From: Azadirachta indica
Taxonomy: Eukaryota > Streptophyta > Magnoliopsida > Sapindales > Meliaceae
Reading direction: 5' to 3'
NCBI GenBank assembly: GCA_022749755.1
Contig: CM040451.1
Coordinates: 11,731,871 to 11,795,870, forward strand
Length of the DNA: 64,000 nt
Shown here: positions 37,050 through 50,523 of the stretch, one piece after another
How positions within the stretch are numbered: position 1 is the stretch's first letter
Layout: each line of letters opens with the position of its first letter
Position numbers and translations under genes: made by a program
Notes under the pieces: generated by a model
What the model saw: only the letters and a program-made list of their open reading frames with translations
Told to the model about the DNA's origin: nothing
Database searches by the model: none

Positions 37050-40000
37050 ATGATGGGGAAGGGCTCCAAAACTAACTGCAAGTCAGCTTCTCACAAACTT
37101 TTCAAGGACAAAGCAAAAAACCGAGTCGATGATTTGCAAGGCATGTTTATGGATCTACAATATGCAAGGAAGGAGAGCCGCTCAGTTGATGTAGCTGTCC
37201 TTGAAGAACAAGTGCATCAGATGCTCCGTGAATGGAAAGCTGAGCTCAATGAGCCCTCACCTGCAACTTCTTTGCAACAAGTACATATATTTGTCTGATT
37301 TTCAGTACATGTCTAGAAGGTGTATGTATGTTATAATTGAAACACATTCTAAATGAACATGTATATAGTATTATTAGAACCATTTTAGTACTCTGATTAT
37401 TATTTTGTGTGCAAATATATGCGTATTATTATAGAGTGTTGGTCTTTGATTATTTTCCATTGGCACTTATGCTTATTCCTTGTCAAGAATCTGCCTTGAA
37501 ATGAATGTAATTAAAACATGAACTAAGGTTGTGGTTTTTATAGGTGGAATAATATTGCAAGTTGTGGTTATGAATTTTGAATTGTGATGTTTATGGTTGA
37601 TTGCAGGAGGGTAGCCTTGCAACATTTTCATCAGACATTTATCGGCTGTTGCAGCTCTGTGAGGAGGAAGATGATGCCACTAGTAAATTAGCTGCACCAA
37701 AGCCTGAGCCTAATGATCAAATCCTACCAGCCAGAGATAGTGCAGTTTTTCATGAGGTGGTATTATTATAACTGTTTTGTGAGTTTTATGTAGGTTTAAG
37801 GTTAGGTTAGAGTTGTTCACAGCAGTTGGACTGAACCTGGATACTTAACAAGCATTGGTCACCATTTATGGCAAATTGAATGCCAAGTTTGGAGTCGTAA
37901 AGTTATATGTTTATATTGATTTGCTTCTTTCGTTCGTACTCACAGCATATAATAAGGGAGTATTGATGTTTTCTAATGCATTGCTTGGTGATGGTAGATG
38001 GTAGATGGATGAGTGGACAGGTTTAAACTCAGTTACCTGGAGTGTGTAAGTGGTTTTATCATGAAATATCTGAGAAGAGAGTAAGATTTTAATTGTAGTT
38101 TGATCTAGTTTTACGTGCCTGCAATATTACTTGAGTCGAAACTTGAGGTGGTTTAGAAGAGTGTGGTATGCTGATGGGGCCATCATCTTAATGGTTTTTG
38201 GGAGGAAGATGGGGCCAATTTCTGACTGCCAAAAGATAAACTCAAGTTTTGGAGTTGGTGCCTTAATGTTTCTTTATAAGTTTGATGTGGCAAACCTTGA
38301 GATTCTGTATTGGCCATACATTCTTGAGACACCTTGGGTATTTGTGTAGAGGCTTGGCATGCCACATCTGCGTGTGCTGAGATCTCGTTGCATCCTTTGG
38401 AAACAGTCTTAATTTAAATCCAGATTTAAATTACTTAGGAGGAATTGTTTAAGGTTCAATGGGTGTTTGCCTAGCTGATGTAATGGAATAGGGAAAGGAA
38501 TACATGGATTTAAGATTTCTTCTATTTCTTCCTTGATATTGGGATTGCATCCTGGATAAAATTTCTCTGAGATTATGATATATTTGTGTTGGGAGCATGA
38601 CTGTGATATGTTTTGAACTACCTTGACAAAGCGTTGGCTTGGTGGCTGGAGAGATCAGGGTGCATTTTCAATTTTCTAATGAAAACATTTCCAGCTGCTT
38701 TGATTGTTCTGAGGAGACTAGGTTAAGTGTCTTTTTGTGGGGTAGCCCTTTTGAACAAATTGATTGATATGCATGATCACTGAGATTATTCTATTGTTGA
38801 TGACAGCACCCCAGATCCCTGTAGGTACGACATGAGCTTCTCATACTTGTGTTTTTTCCTCCTCGGTAACTGTGAGACTGCCATCTACTCTTAAGGATTA
38901 TCTCACTCTCTTCCCAGGCTACCATTCTTTACATGTTGCTTAGTTTGGTTTTAAGTAGCCTTCTCCTTCCTAATTATGTGGTGAAAGAACCCCATACATC
39001 CTTTGGTTCTCGCACATGGTTGGTTTTCAGGTTTGAGGATGAGGAATTTTAAAATCTCTGGGAAGTGACTGTTGAACCTTGTTTTGTATTTATCATTATA
39101 GGAAAGAACTGGAAGTTGGAATGGTGTGGTAGAGAATATTTTAGTGAAGAAAGAAAGAATAATATGAAGACTACTCTGGGCACCATATGCTTGCAGTTGT
39201 TTGGGGGTTGATTTAAATCATGCAATTGCTTTCATAATTCCATAATGCCAGTGTGAATATTAAACAGGCTTTCCAATAACTAGGGGCTGTAGTGTAGGAC
39301 TAAGGAAAGTTGTTTGCATACCATGTTATTTTGTAGGATGTTTCGGGCCCTTGCTCAAGACAGGGATCTGTTGGATGGAACATTGATTTGAACTATTCTA
39401 TATTCTTCCTGAGATCATTAATTGTTGCAAAGCTTGCTGACATTGTTGTTGCCTAGAAGGCCTTTAGTAACTACAGTGCATCGTGACACTTTCATTGTGT
39501 CTTTTCTATCTTGTGCTTGGTGGTGCAAACTTGAGACCAAGTGTGCTATACTTGTCATTATATCCTTTTGTTTATACATTTAATCTGAGAGAAGAAAAGA
39601 GAGACTTTCTTGTTTAGTTTTTAGAGAGTCTCTTGTTTAGTTTTAAAGAGAGTCTGTATACCTGAGCTTTAGCATAAATTCCATAAGCTTTGGTTATTTT
39701 CTAAATGCTTTTCACATAAATAACTACATGTATTGTTTTACTTGATTCATGTTTGTCCTTCATTGCGTTAAAAGTACAGTCAGCAGTGAATTTTGTGATT
39801 GATGTGTTTCAGGGATATGGTGTGAACCAGGGGCAACAGCAACATGGCTTCCCACTAGTTGACCAATGCAAAAACTCCCCGTCAGGAGTTCATGGAACGA
39901 CAATGAACAACTTGGAAGGGTCTACTCTGTTGGACTATAATCATTTTGATTTGCATCAAGACTTTGAACAAAACTTCTATACTGGTTTTAATGTATCAAC

Positions 40001-40998
40001 TTTCGGTGGGGAGGATGCTATGCATCAGATTTCTGGGTATCTGCCAAGCATATGCCCTCCACCTTCTGCTTTCTTGGGCCCAAAATGTGCACTTTGGGAT
40101 TGTCCGAGGCCTGCTCAAGGAATGGATTGGTGTCAAGACTATTGCAGTAGTTTTCATGCTGCTCTGGCTTTGAGTGAAGGCCCACCTGGAATGGGTCCAG
40201 TTCTGCGACCTGGGGGCATAGGCCTGAAAGATGGTCTACTTTTTGCTGCTCTTGGTGCCAAGGCACAAGGAAAAGATGTAGGCATCCCAGAATGTGAAGG
40301 AGCTGCAACTTCGAAGTCTCCATGGAATGCTCCTGGTAAGTGTATTCTTGCTGCTTTACATATTCAATATATAATGGGAATTTGAGTCGGAGGAGTAAAT
40401 TTGTTGATGTCATATTTTGATTGTGGTTTATATGATTGCAGAGCTGTTTGATCTTTCGGTTCTTGAGGGCGAAACAATTAGGGAGTGGCTCTTTTTTGAT
40501 AAGCCTCGTAGAGCATTTGAGAGTGGAAACAGAAAGCAGAGGTCGTTGCCAGATTACAGTGGACGTGGTTGGCATGAGTCAAGGAAGCAAGTGATGAGTG
40601 AGTTTGGAGGCTTAAAGAGATCCTACTACATGGATCCACAACCATTGAACCATTTTGAGTGGCATCTTTATGAATATGAGATCAATAAGTGTGATGCTTG
40701 TGCCTTGTATAGATTAGAATTGAAGCTTGTTGATGGTAAGAGGAGTGCCAAGGGGAAAGTAACGAATGATTCAGTTGCTGATCTGCAGAAGCAGATGGGA
40801 AGGCTTACTGCTGAGTTTCCCTCAGACAACAAGCGCACTGTTAAAGGTAGGGCCAAAGTTAATGCGAAGGTTGGTGTTGGTGGAAATATTTACTCTGCTT
40901 CAAATGTCGTTGCACCAACTAATGAGAAGTTTGATTATGGACCGAATGGGCAGTTTGATTATCTGATCGAAAATTTAAGTGATTATTACCTGACATAA
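37050..40998 (+). CDS. VOZ1: VOZ transcription factor (VOZ1-like)
   Basis: Predicted 486-residue vascular plant one-zinc-finger protein. VOZ factors bind GCGTNx7ACGC as dimers, interact with phytochrome B, and act in flowering and stress responses. Exons: 37050-37280, 37607-37756, 39813-40335, 40442-40998, all GT-AG with closed frame. Conserved N-terminal domain A ([20 protein letters not shown], then [20 protein letters not shown]). In domain B the zinc-finger residues are Cys219, Cys224, Cys238 and His242 (CALWDC ... CSSFH), followed by [65 protein letters not shown] and [20 protein letters not shown]. Sequence is closer to Arabidopsis VOZ1 than VOZ2 as I recall them. The second intron is unusually long (about 2.06 kb) and holds only a short 24-base direct repeat near 39600-39655. 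Two adjacent ATG codons start the frame; the first was chosen. Confidence 0.95.
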
Positions 40999-42572
40999 CT
41001 GAAGAAACTTCAAAGGATGCAAAGGAAGCTGTATTTTGTTAGTCTACTTACATCAGCTGAAGCATATCAATTTAGTTGTTGTGGATTTATGTGTTTTCAC
41101 TTGTTTCGTCTGCAGTTTTTGGTCGTCAATAACACAGGGTCAAGCGCACTCTTTGGCCGATGGGGTTGTCTATAGTTTATCTACATCATAGTGCTGCATT
41201 AGACTGTCCTGGATGCTGGAGCATATACTAACATATGGTTCACAAGAAAAATGGCTGTTTTTTCTCAGTCCATTTTTTTATGACTGATTGAGATATGCGG
41301 TGAGCACTCCAAACCAGTCAGTGTCACCAGAATTGGATAGGGAGATGCACACTGTTGCTATATATTTGCTGACATTTTTCTAGTCTTAAAATACTTTATG
41401 CTAATTATATATGCATTATGCTGCTAATGGAAAAATACAGTCTAAATGTTTGTACCTTTTTGCTGATGGGGGGTATAGTATCATCTGTTTAGGTTGTCAA
41501 GATACTGTCGGTGAATCCTATTGCTGCCAAAATTTGTAAATGAATGTTCCTTTTATTGACAGATCTTGTTTAATCTTTCTTGACCACTGTACATTTTTAT
41601 GTTCAACTGTTTCTCATTGTTGTACTAAAATTTCGAAGTTTCTATTAGATCATGGCTTGTTAATGTCCAAGACAAATGATTATGCGGTAGACTTTTCTTT
41701 CGGCATCTCCTACTACATGGCAATATGTTCATGTTGCCATGATTTCTTGGTAGGTTCTGATATGGCCTAGTGAATCTAACAAATGCAATGATAAAGACGA
41801 GGAAGATGATAAGTTTATCGAAAATTGTGATTGTTTATTGTGCAGTAAGCGATATCGTGTCATCTGTCACAGCGATGAGTCAATAATCCACGAGAAATTA
41901 TGCATTTCACTCGTTGCTCTTAAAGAGCTTATTAGCGATTGTAAGGATCGCAATCTCGGGCAAAAGTGAGATTTGGAATCTCATAATACATCATGAACGA
42001 AAACCTCAGAAAGATACGTAAGCGTTTTGGCTTGCTAATTACAATTCGTCTAGGCGTTCTAAACTGCTAGGTAAATGTCACCAAAGAGGGTTCAGTCTCT
42101 GTTGCAATTAAGTAGGTTAGCATCGATCTTATATGAACAAGTATTGCTGTAGAACATGATTCAAGTAATTTGTGGTGCATTCATTTCATATCACCATACC
42201 AGCAAATAAATTGGCAATCGGTTAATCCTAAAAGATATAATAAAATATAAAGCAAAAGGACCAGTATGGTCAAGCACAACGGCCATCATTTGCCAGAGAT
42301 ATGCCATTTTATATATTTTATTACATGCAAAAATAGCATCCGACAATTCACAAATAAGGCTTTCATTACTTACAATACCCGAGATTATTGCCAAACTGCA
42401 TTACCAATATCCTATTACACACCTTTATCAGTTAGCTATATAGGTTGAAACCGTCAACGCATGTAACCGGATACGTACTAGACCCACTGGGATCTGATAT
42501 AATTACATGCTTCAGAAAGCGCTTTTCCATTCAAAACAATGAAAATGGTATTCCAGATGGCAAGCTTTTCTC
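40999..42572. other. Convergent intergenic region between VOZ1 and ELOF1
   Basis: Contains the 3' untranslated regions of VOZ1 (left) and ELOF1 (right). No additional gene is supported; open frames at 41540-41770 and 42191-42448 have no family features. Confidence 0.5.
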
Positions 42573-43651
42573 CTAAGCACCCTCATCTTCAAGGTTGTTA
42601 ACCCGTTCACATTCATCAATCCATTCACTATATCTGCAACCATAAACGCACATAAGTAAAACAGACCTAAAAAGGGAGGACAGAGAGTACAGAACAAGAG
42701 AGATGTTCTCAGATTGCCTAAACTTACATGTCTATTGGCTCAGTTAAAGCTGCAAACACATAGAAGAAAGAAACACACATCAATTACTGACACAATTTAT
42801 TTGAACATAATAAAAGATTCTGCAGCAGAACAAATGGTTAGGATCTACTAATAACTCAGAGTTGCAAGCCAGATGAAACACATAACATATGTCATTACCC
42901 AAATAGTTGCGATATGATTCTAATTGTTTTAATCTGTCATTAAGCAGCATCTTAGATTTGTAGCTCACTCAAATACAAACCAAAACTATCTAAACAAATC
43001 CCTCAAAAATGAAGTCAGGTTAGTAAAACGCTCAAAACTAAGTTCACAAGAGGTTCAACCTTAAAAAAATAGCTGTTTTACTTTCTATTATCATCATAAC
43101 ACCAAATGCTTTAAAATTAACTTAACATATGCATAGTCATGTTTACAATTCCAAAAAACTCATCCACACTACCAAATGATTAACTGCTCTTAAACATAGA
43201 AACTAAAATGCCTCATAACTGTTATCAAGTTTCTTTAAGATAAAAAAAATAACCTGTGATAGTAGTGCTGAAGCTCTCTTGGCATATATTGCATATAGCT
43301 TCACCAATTAAGTTCTTCATATCACTGAAACCTCATAAACACAAAAGTCAGAGCACAACTTTGTAAATTACAACCCTAACATTAACAGCTCGGAGAAATC
43401 AACTTTCAGCATCAAAGAAATTATATTATGCTCGATTGATCTACACAGTCGGATATATCAGGGGTCAAAATTTTCAAGCATAAACTCCAATGCAGAAAAT
43501 ACTGATGAAGCAAACATAATAGTCGAACAAATTCTTACATGCGGCACTCAACACTAGTGCCATGGTTGCAGAAGGGACAACTGAAGACTGTGTCGAGCTT
43601 ATCCATTCGTTTCTTGGGAGGCGGCTTTGCCCTTGACTTCCTCTTTCCCAT
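42573..43651 (-). CDS. ELOF1: Transcription elongation factor 1 homologue (ELOF1/Elf1)
   Basis: Predicted 88-residue nuclear protein that binds the RNA polymerase II elongation complex and supports transcription through chromatin and transcription-coupled repair. Coding exons (minus, transcript order): 43651-43539, 43324-43254, 42749-42728, 42633-42573. The third coding exon is a 22-base microexon. Features: basic tail [20 protein letters not shown], zinc ribbon cysteines in CPFCNHG (26, 29) and ICNICQ (50, 53), then SFSTTITALTEPIDIYSEW and an acidic C-terminus. All introns are GT-AG and junction codons (ECRI-D, T-ALTEPID-I) agree with the family. A 5' leader intron lies upstream. Divergent from the gene that starts at 44661. 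Confidence 0.95.
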
Positions 43652-44300
43652 GGCTGAAGTTCTTCAATATAAGATTCCAATGCACAAACAAGTCAATCTG
43701 TAACACAAAAAAGTAAAAAAAAAAAAGTTACATAAACCAATCAAAATTGAAAATTAATTTTCTATTTCATTTATTCAAATCACCCAAAAATTCTTTATAG
43801 TAAAATAAACAAAATAAAACCTCTTCTGCGAAATTCCCCACTAAAATTTCATTGTTGGAGTTAAATGTAAGCCAAACAAAAGAAATCCGAAAAATGAAGT
43901 CACAGTAATTAACTAAGTCAAGGTTATAGTATCGTTTTCATCAAACAACTTCCCAATTTAAGTTGAAATTTTCGACTTGACATGAAAGTAAAAAGATGAA
44001 TTTTTCTCAGAAAATTTCCCAGAAACCAAACAGGATGTACAATTCAGGGGAAAAGAAAATCAACCAAACAAAGAACACGCGGCTAGATTGATAAATTGGA
44101 TTCTCAACCGTAACTCAATTACTTAATACTTCGATCTGCAACTATTATCAAAATTTTGAAATTGTATATCAGAATAGAGACGAGTTTATCAAATAGAACA
44201 ATCCGATGAAAGAAAAGGTCAACTTACCTGCGGAAGATCGCTTCTTGGTCGCGGAGCGGAAACCCTAACTTCGTTGACGACGAGGGAAATAGAAAGGGAG
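43652..44300 (-). other. ELOF1 5' leader with an intron
   Basis: A donor (CAG|GTAAGTT at 44228/44227) and an acceptor (TTACAG at 43698, exon from 43697) frame an intron of about 530 bases between a short noncoding first exon and the coding start. The outer end of the first exon is not determined. Confidence 0.6.
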
Positions 44301-44660
44301 AAAAAGTGGCCGAGAGGACTCACGTGACTGCTGTTTGTCAATTTATAGAAATTTCCAGGTCGCCACTGAAACGACGTCGAAAGCCCTCTGCTTTTAGTAC
44401 CAAACATAAATTTACCGCCATTTTATAGTTTATGCTCTCGTTGGTTAACATTTTTTTACCTCTTATAATTCCCGGAGGCTTGACTAATCCGTTCTCATTT
44501 CTCGAGCCCGACTTTGGCCCAATAATTAGCCTGGCCCATGACATTCACACAATCCGAAGTCCAAACGGGTCATATCAGATCACTTCTATCCATTTTGCCG
44601 ACGTGCGCCTGCACACTCGACGATCAAAAACCTCCAAAACCCTAACCCCTCGATGATCAA
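44228..44660. promoter_or_regulatory. Divergent promoter with telo boxes
   Basis: Short shared region between ELOF1 (minus) and the plastid-type gene (plus). AAACCCTAA telo boxes lie at 44260-44268 and 44637-44645, one close to each transcript start. Such motifs are common in plant translation, replication and plastid-biogenesis promoters. TSS positions are not known. Confidence 0.6.
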
Positions 44661-47600
44661 ATGGCGCTTGCTCACACTGTTGGTTTCTTCTCCCCTTCAC
44701 TTTCCTTGAACTTATCCAAGTTACACCTGACAAGTTCAAAAAATCACTTAGCTTCCCTCTCCTGCACTTCTCCTCAAACGACGGCCTCGTTGTCTACAGA
44801 ACAGGAGGTTTTGAAGGCCGTAGTGGAGTCCGATGGAAAGACGCTTCCATGTGTCAGAACCTACGAGAACGACTTGGCTCGCCTCAGCCTTGTTGGAGCC
44901 GTCGGCTTCGACCAGGCTTTGACTGCAGCTGCTGCTGATGGAGGTCAAGCCGCTAATGAACATGTCCTCTCAGGCTTTCCGGCTATGGTCGTTGAAACTG
45001 TTTTCCCCGGTTCCACAGGGGAGCGAGCCACTGTCGCCACCCGTTTGGTGATTTTTTTTTATCTGTTTATTATTTTAATTTAATTGTGTTTTGGTTTATG
45101 ATGAACTTGTATTTTTTGTAAATTAATTTTGAGATTATATAGATACTTCGGTTAACGAAAAAGTTGTATTTTAAGATGGTTTACACGGTTTTGCTTCTAA
45201 AATTACAATGGAGTTGCAGGATTTAATTTGTGAATTTTAGATATTATATCCAAACTCAAGTGTTAAAAGGGAAGTCTTTTTTTGACTTTTATTATTCGGA
45301 GAAATCATATGACGGAAAATTCTGAAGCATTCAGGAGGCATTATTAGCCCTGATAGTAACTTTATGATCATTATTAACTTCGACTGTAACGGTTGTGTTA
45401 TTTTGAAGATTATTATTATCATTAATTTTCTTTTAAGATGAATGAGAGTTCTGAATTCAAATGTTCTTTTTAGTTTTTGCCTGCTAGGAAAGTTAAACAA
45501 AGAGCTAATAAGCTAAGAAAATCGCTCGCTAAAGATATTCTTTCCAGCTCTACATCTACAAACATACTTGCCATGACATTCAGACAAGTAGTAATGCAAC
45601 AGCTTTGGAACTTTGAGCTGGTTTTGTTCAGACCTGGAACAGAGAGAAACATGGAAGATCTTGAAAAACCAAGAGAGGTTAGAACCCCATTTCTTCCTTT
45701 TTATTCTTTTGTATCTTGACATTTGCATCACTATGTTGTGATGTCATATTAATATGTCTGTCGTGCAGGTGCCACTTGATACTGATACGTTGAGTTCTCT
45801 AATTCATTTGGTATCAGCAGGTTCCAGCTTCTTTCACTCTCAGATCCTCTGATGAATGGCTTATCTCCATGTTGTCTGAAGTTGTTTCCATGTCTGCTCT
45901 CCAAACTACTGAAAGACATTTTCTTGACAATTTATTGGGGGAAGCTTCAAACAAATTCTTCCTTTGGTTTCAGAGGCCCAAAAAGATTGAATCTAAAGAT
46001 TCCTCTGTTATTGTGTACAAATTATTTGAAGATGAGATAGTCAGAAATGCCAAGAGTCTGCTAGAAACTTTTAATTCAATGAAAGACAATGTTAAGCCTG
46101 TAAAAACAATGCCCAAGCAACTTTGGTGGACACCATCATCTCACTCTAAGTTGGAAAAGATTGGTGGCCCGGAGTTTAGTGCATGGACAAGTGAGTATGT
46201 TCCTGCCTACAGGCTAGAAATTGATGCTAGTAGGCTTGAGGGTGTAAAATTTGAAGGTTGGAGAAAATCTGCTGAGAATAGGTGGGAAATTCTTCTGACC
46301 CACTCTCAAATGGTATCTTATCTCTCCTTTGTGTCTCTTGGCTTTTAGTGCTATCATGTTTTTGCATGTTTTAATTAGGATATTAATGTTCATGATAGCA
46401 AAATCTCCCACTCTCCCTCCCTCTGTGTGACAATAAAACAGTAGGTCACACAAAAGGTTTTTTGTCATAATTGGCGAGTGAGAAAAAGCCTGAGTTGTTG
46501 GTTTGCAATGATGAAGAGTGGTTATCATGCAAATTCATTTTATTACCCTTGTTTTTTTTTTGGGTAAAATATATTCTCTTAATTATGACTTTAGTTTATG
46601 AAATTTGTAGGTTGGATTGGCTGAAGTATTAGACATGTACTATGAAGATGTTTTCTCGCTGCCAAATAAACAGCTATCCTGTGGTGTGGTTGAAAATTAC
46701 ACCAACTTGTCCAATAAAAAGGTACTCAAGGCCATGTCAGTTCTGTTGATTCTTGGCCTTCTGGCATGTAATTAGGAAATTTCAAAATATGAAGATAATT
46801 GATTTTAAAATGATTTTACCCTCAAGAACCAGTTAACTTTTATGGGCTTTTGATAGTGGGATGATGTGCCAATATCATGTTGATCTTAGAAAATTTTGTG
46901 ATTGAATTTGAATGGGAGGAAATTGATGCTATTTTAATGTTATTGTTAAGAGGACCTTTTTTTGTGGTTTCTACTGGAACAATTTTTTTATTTACTTATT
47001 TTCAAGCTAATCTGCCCTGTAATATATGAATTTTTATGGGGGAGGTTGGAGACTTATGATTTGTCAAGGATCTCATTGAGAAGAACTTGTTAATGACCTT
47101 TGATAATTGAGTATGTATCAGGATAAAGGTTCAGCTGAGTTGATTGACTCTGGACTAATTGGCTCCATTTCTTACAGAGGAACTCTTCTTTTTTGAAAAT
47201 TCTATCTGTGACTCTTGCGAGTGGAATTTTCCTTGTCACCATAAGTGCTCTTGGTCAACTTTGTTTGCCTCATTTATGCAAGGGGAAAAAGTTTTCTGGA
47301 GATGATAGGTCCCTGCCTTCATCTGAAATCCAGTATGCAATACATCAACCTCTAGATGCTGCAAAGGTATGCATGAACTGAAAGCATTCTGGCTGTCTAG
47401 TAATTTAATATTTTCTATCTTATTTAAACAATTATGCACCCCTATATTACATTAATTCTTTTAGACATGTCATGGCAACATGGAAGTTTACAACTTGCTA
47501 GTGGCAAATAGTCCTTATTAGTTATGACTTTTCAGTTGCTTGTTACATGTTATACTCTCTGTTTTCTTTAATTTTGAAACAAAATTAATACTTGGACTTG

Positions 47601-48876
47601 ATTTGGATAGTTGGAAGCATTGTGCATCTCAATTGTCAAAAGGATTAAGGATGCTTTCAATTGGCATGGTGACATAATGACTGAAATGAGAATTGGTGCT
47701 TGGATTGGGGAAATGCCAAATTACTTGCTATCTTGTGAAGATGATTCCAGTAGAGGGGAAGATTCAACTGATTCTGCTTCTTTGGAGAAAATTGATGCAG
47801 ACATCAAATTGTCTGCGCTTGATATTGCTAGCTATCAGGTAATCAATATTGGCAACTCGTCTTTATTTCTCTGCAGCCTCCTTTTGGCATGCATGCTATG
47901 TGACAGAAAAAAGGCCAAAAAAAAAAAAAAAAAGAGCAGCATGTAGATAATATTAAAATTTAAATATAAGACATGCTAGGGTCATGTGCTTTGGCATATG
48001 GTTGTGATTTTATTGTCCTTTAATTTGACTGAAATAATACACAATGCCTTATCTTGGTTAGGTTGTTCAACCTGGTCAAGCTGAATCTGAGCTGCAGCCT
48101 AAATACCATTTCTTATCATTATGCTGAACATGAGAGCTAAACAATCCTATTCTTATGAGTGTTGCCTCTAAAGCTGAAGACTAACTGCATCCTTCGGTGT
48201 ATATTTAAACCTAAACTTTACCCACCTTAAGCTCTTGTATATCTATGCTGTAACGTCGTATCAAAGTAATCTTTAACTTAAATGTGGCCTTGACCCTCCT
48301 TGAACCAGAGTTCTCTATGTTCTTAGATACTATTACATTTTAAGCTTCCAGGATATGCACTAGTGACATTCTCTTAACTCCATATGGCATTTTGTGGGAT
48401 TAAGAAAATGAAGTGAGGAAAATTAATAATTTTTTGTACATTTGAGCACCATTTGCATTGAGAACCATACTACAGGTATATGCTGTTATCATTCTTGTTA
48501 AACTCTCTTATGTTTTCTCTTTGTGTGATTTGGATTGGAATTAGGTGGTTCTGTCAACTGATGGAAAAATAGTTGGGTTCCAACCGACAAGCCGGGTGGG
48601 TGTTAATCATTGGGCTGGCAATCCCTTAGCAAAGGAGTTGTATGGTGGGAGAAAACTTACCCCTGGTAAGATTAATGTTGGTGGCTTGTATTATCTGTTG
48701 GTGCTTCTAGGTTATTAGTTGCCGCAATATCACTGAACATTGTTGGCTTGTTGCAAGCAGGTTTAATTGAACCTAGCCTCAAGATCCACCTTCCAAATGA
48801 AATAGTTTTAGTTGAGTTGCTGATGTCAGTAAATCCGGATTCCTGTTTCGCATTGGCTAGGCCTATTCAACAGTAA
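44661..48876 (+). CDS. Conserved plant protein, probably plastid-targeted, function unknown
   Basis: Predicted 615-residue protein that I do not recognise. Exons: 44661-45047, 45474-45677, 45821-46312, 46611-46721, 47178-47366, 47611-47838, 48545-48665, 48761-48876, all GT-AG with a closed frame. The N-terminus (about 55 residues, rich in Ser, Thr, Leu and poor in acids) looks like a chloroplast transit peptide. Then follow a charged helical part (PARKVKQRANKLRKSLAKDI), a region with FLWFQRPKKIES and PKQLWWTPSSHSKLEKIGGP, one predicted membrane span at about residues 404-430 (ILSVTLASGIFLVTISALG), and a C-terminal domain with GKIVGFQPTSRVGVNHWAGN. This suggests a plastid membrane protein with domains on both sides. 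Exon 3 has a second in-line AG 52 bases upstream (45769) that would shift the frame. No function is proposed. Confidence 0.82.
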
Positions 48877-50523
48877 ATTACACGATGGCTGTATGGAAGA
48901 ATATGAGTTTTCTGGGGCTTTTATATATCAGAGGTTTGGAGCAAGTAAATATTGGTTCCTTTTCTACATTGTCTTGTCAGATTCAGTGTTGCTCGAAGCC
49001 ATAAGGCAAAGTGGCTGTTATCTTTTATGGGTATGTAGAAAACTTGCATGGACATATTTACTGTCGAATGTCTGGAAGCTTCTTATCTGGATGGTGCTGA
49101 AAATTGGCAACATGCCCTTTGTGTAGAGATATGAACTTGATTGTCAAGAAATTTTCACCAGCTGAATCAAAGTCGACTAATTGTACATTGTGGGAAAGGG
49201 TTTTCTTTCGGGTAGACGGGTTGATTTTCGAGGGATGTTTAGGTAGTATTTTTTTTTTTTCTCTCTTTTAAGATCTAAATACAAGTGATTAGTAGTAAAG
49301 GTTTTCGGATAAAAGTTAAACAAAAATTTATATTTTTATATTTGTACTCTTATAAGTTTCAAATATTAAATATACAGTCAACTGTCTTGGAAAAAAATTA
49401 AAAATTAAAAATTTTCAATTTTACATGAACAAAAATTATGATAGTGTGAATTATGTTTTACGAAAAAACATAACTTATTAAATAATTATAATAACCTTTC
49501 ATAAATGAATTTGAAGGAAAGAGAGAGTTCATGGAGAGGGGACTCCGTTTTTAGAAAGAAGTCTCAAGTGTTATGTGTGCAACGATTTAAATAAATTAAT
49601 TAGATAAAAATATTTGTGAAAAAATATCTAATAAAATTATAAAAGTTAGAAGAATATTGAGCAAATTAAATATAGTTAAAAGGATAAGAAAAGCAAATTG
49701 GCCTTATTTTCAGAAAGTTAGAATATTCTATCAAAATCTTTAAAAATATTGTAAATTAGTCAAACTTGACTGCAGTATAATCATATTTGGTTAATCTATA
49801 TAAACATATTACATAGAGAGTATGCCGGAAATGACTTAATTATACATGCGAAAGCATGATATTTGTAATGGAGGCTTTGGCAGACGATAGTTACGTACTA
49901 CTGATATGCCGCCAAAGGATTCTGCACGTAAGAGTTGCAATCAAATTATCCCTCATAGGCCTCAGTTCAGTCTATTATCCATAGAACCATTTTCAGTTTT
50001 ATTTAGCTTCATATAAATTATAATAGTGTCTAGCTATACTCCTGAACCTTAACTTGTTCACCGAGACAGAGAAATTTGAGGATTGTACGGCTGTTGATCC
50101 TAACTGTTCAGTTAATTAGGTAGACAGATAGAAAGATAATGGGAGTTTTATCCTTTTCAGTTGTGCTTTTGCCTCCTGATCTGTAGACAGTTCCCTTAGA
50201 AGGAAACCATGAGAATGATCTGTTTCGATGAAACAAACATTCTTGTCCTGTAAATGTAAATTAATCTACTAAAATTAAATATACTTCAAGATAAATAACA
50301 GCATTGGTGGTTACTCGAACCCTGTACTCAACTTCCATTTTCCGTGCCTAAAGAGTTGGCAAATCAGGAATTCATAAAACAATATCAATGCAACAAATTA
50401 TATAATTTCTAAATAAATATCTGATTGATTACGTAAACACAATCATCATATCTTCATTGAGTCAGTGCAAGACATTTCACGAAATCAAAGGTTTGCTGCA
50501 ACTTGCAATCAGGAAAAGCAGCT
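48877..50523. other. Intergenic region left of the UGT pair
   Basis: 3' flank of the preceding gene (to about 49260), then AT-rich DNA without supported genes up to the UGT leader. Confidence 0.5.
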
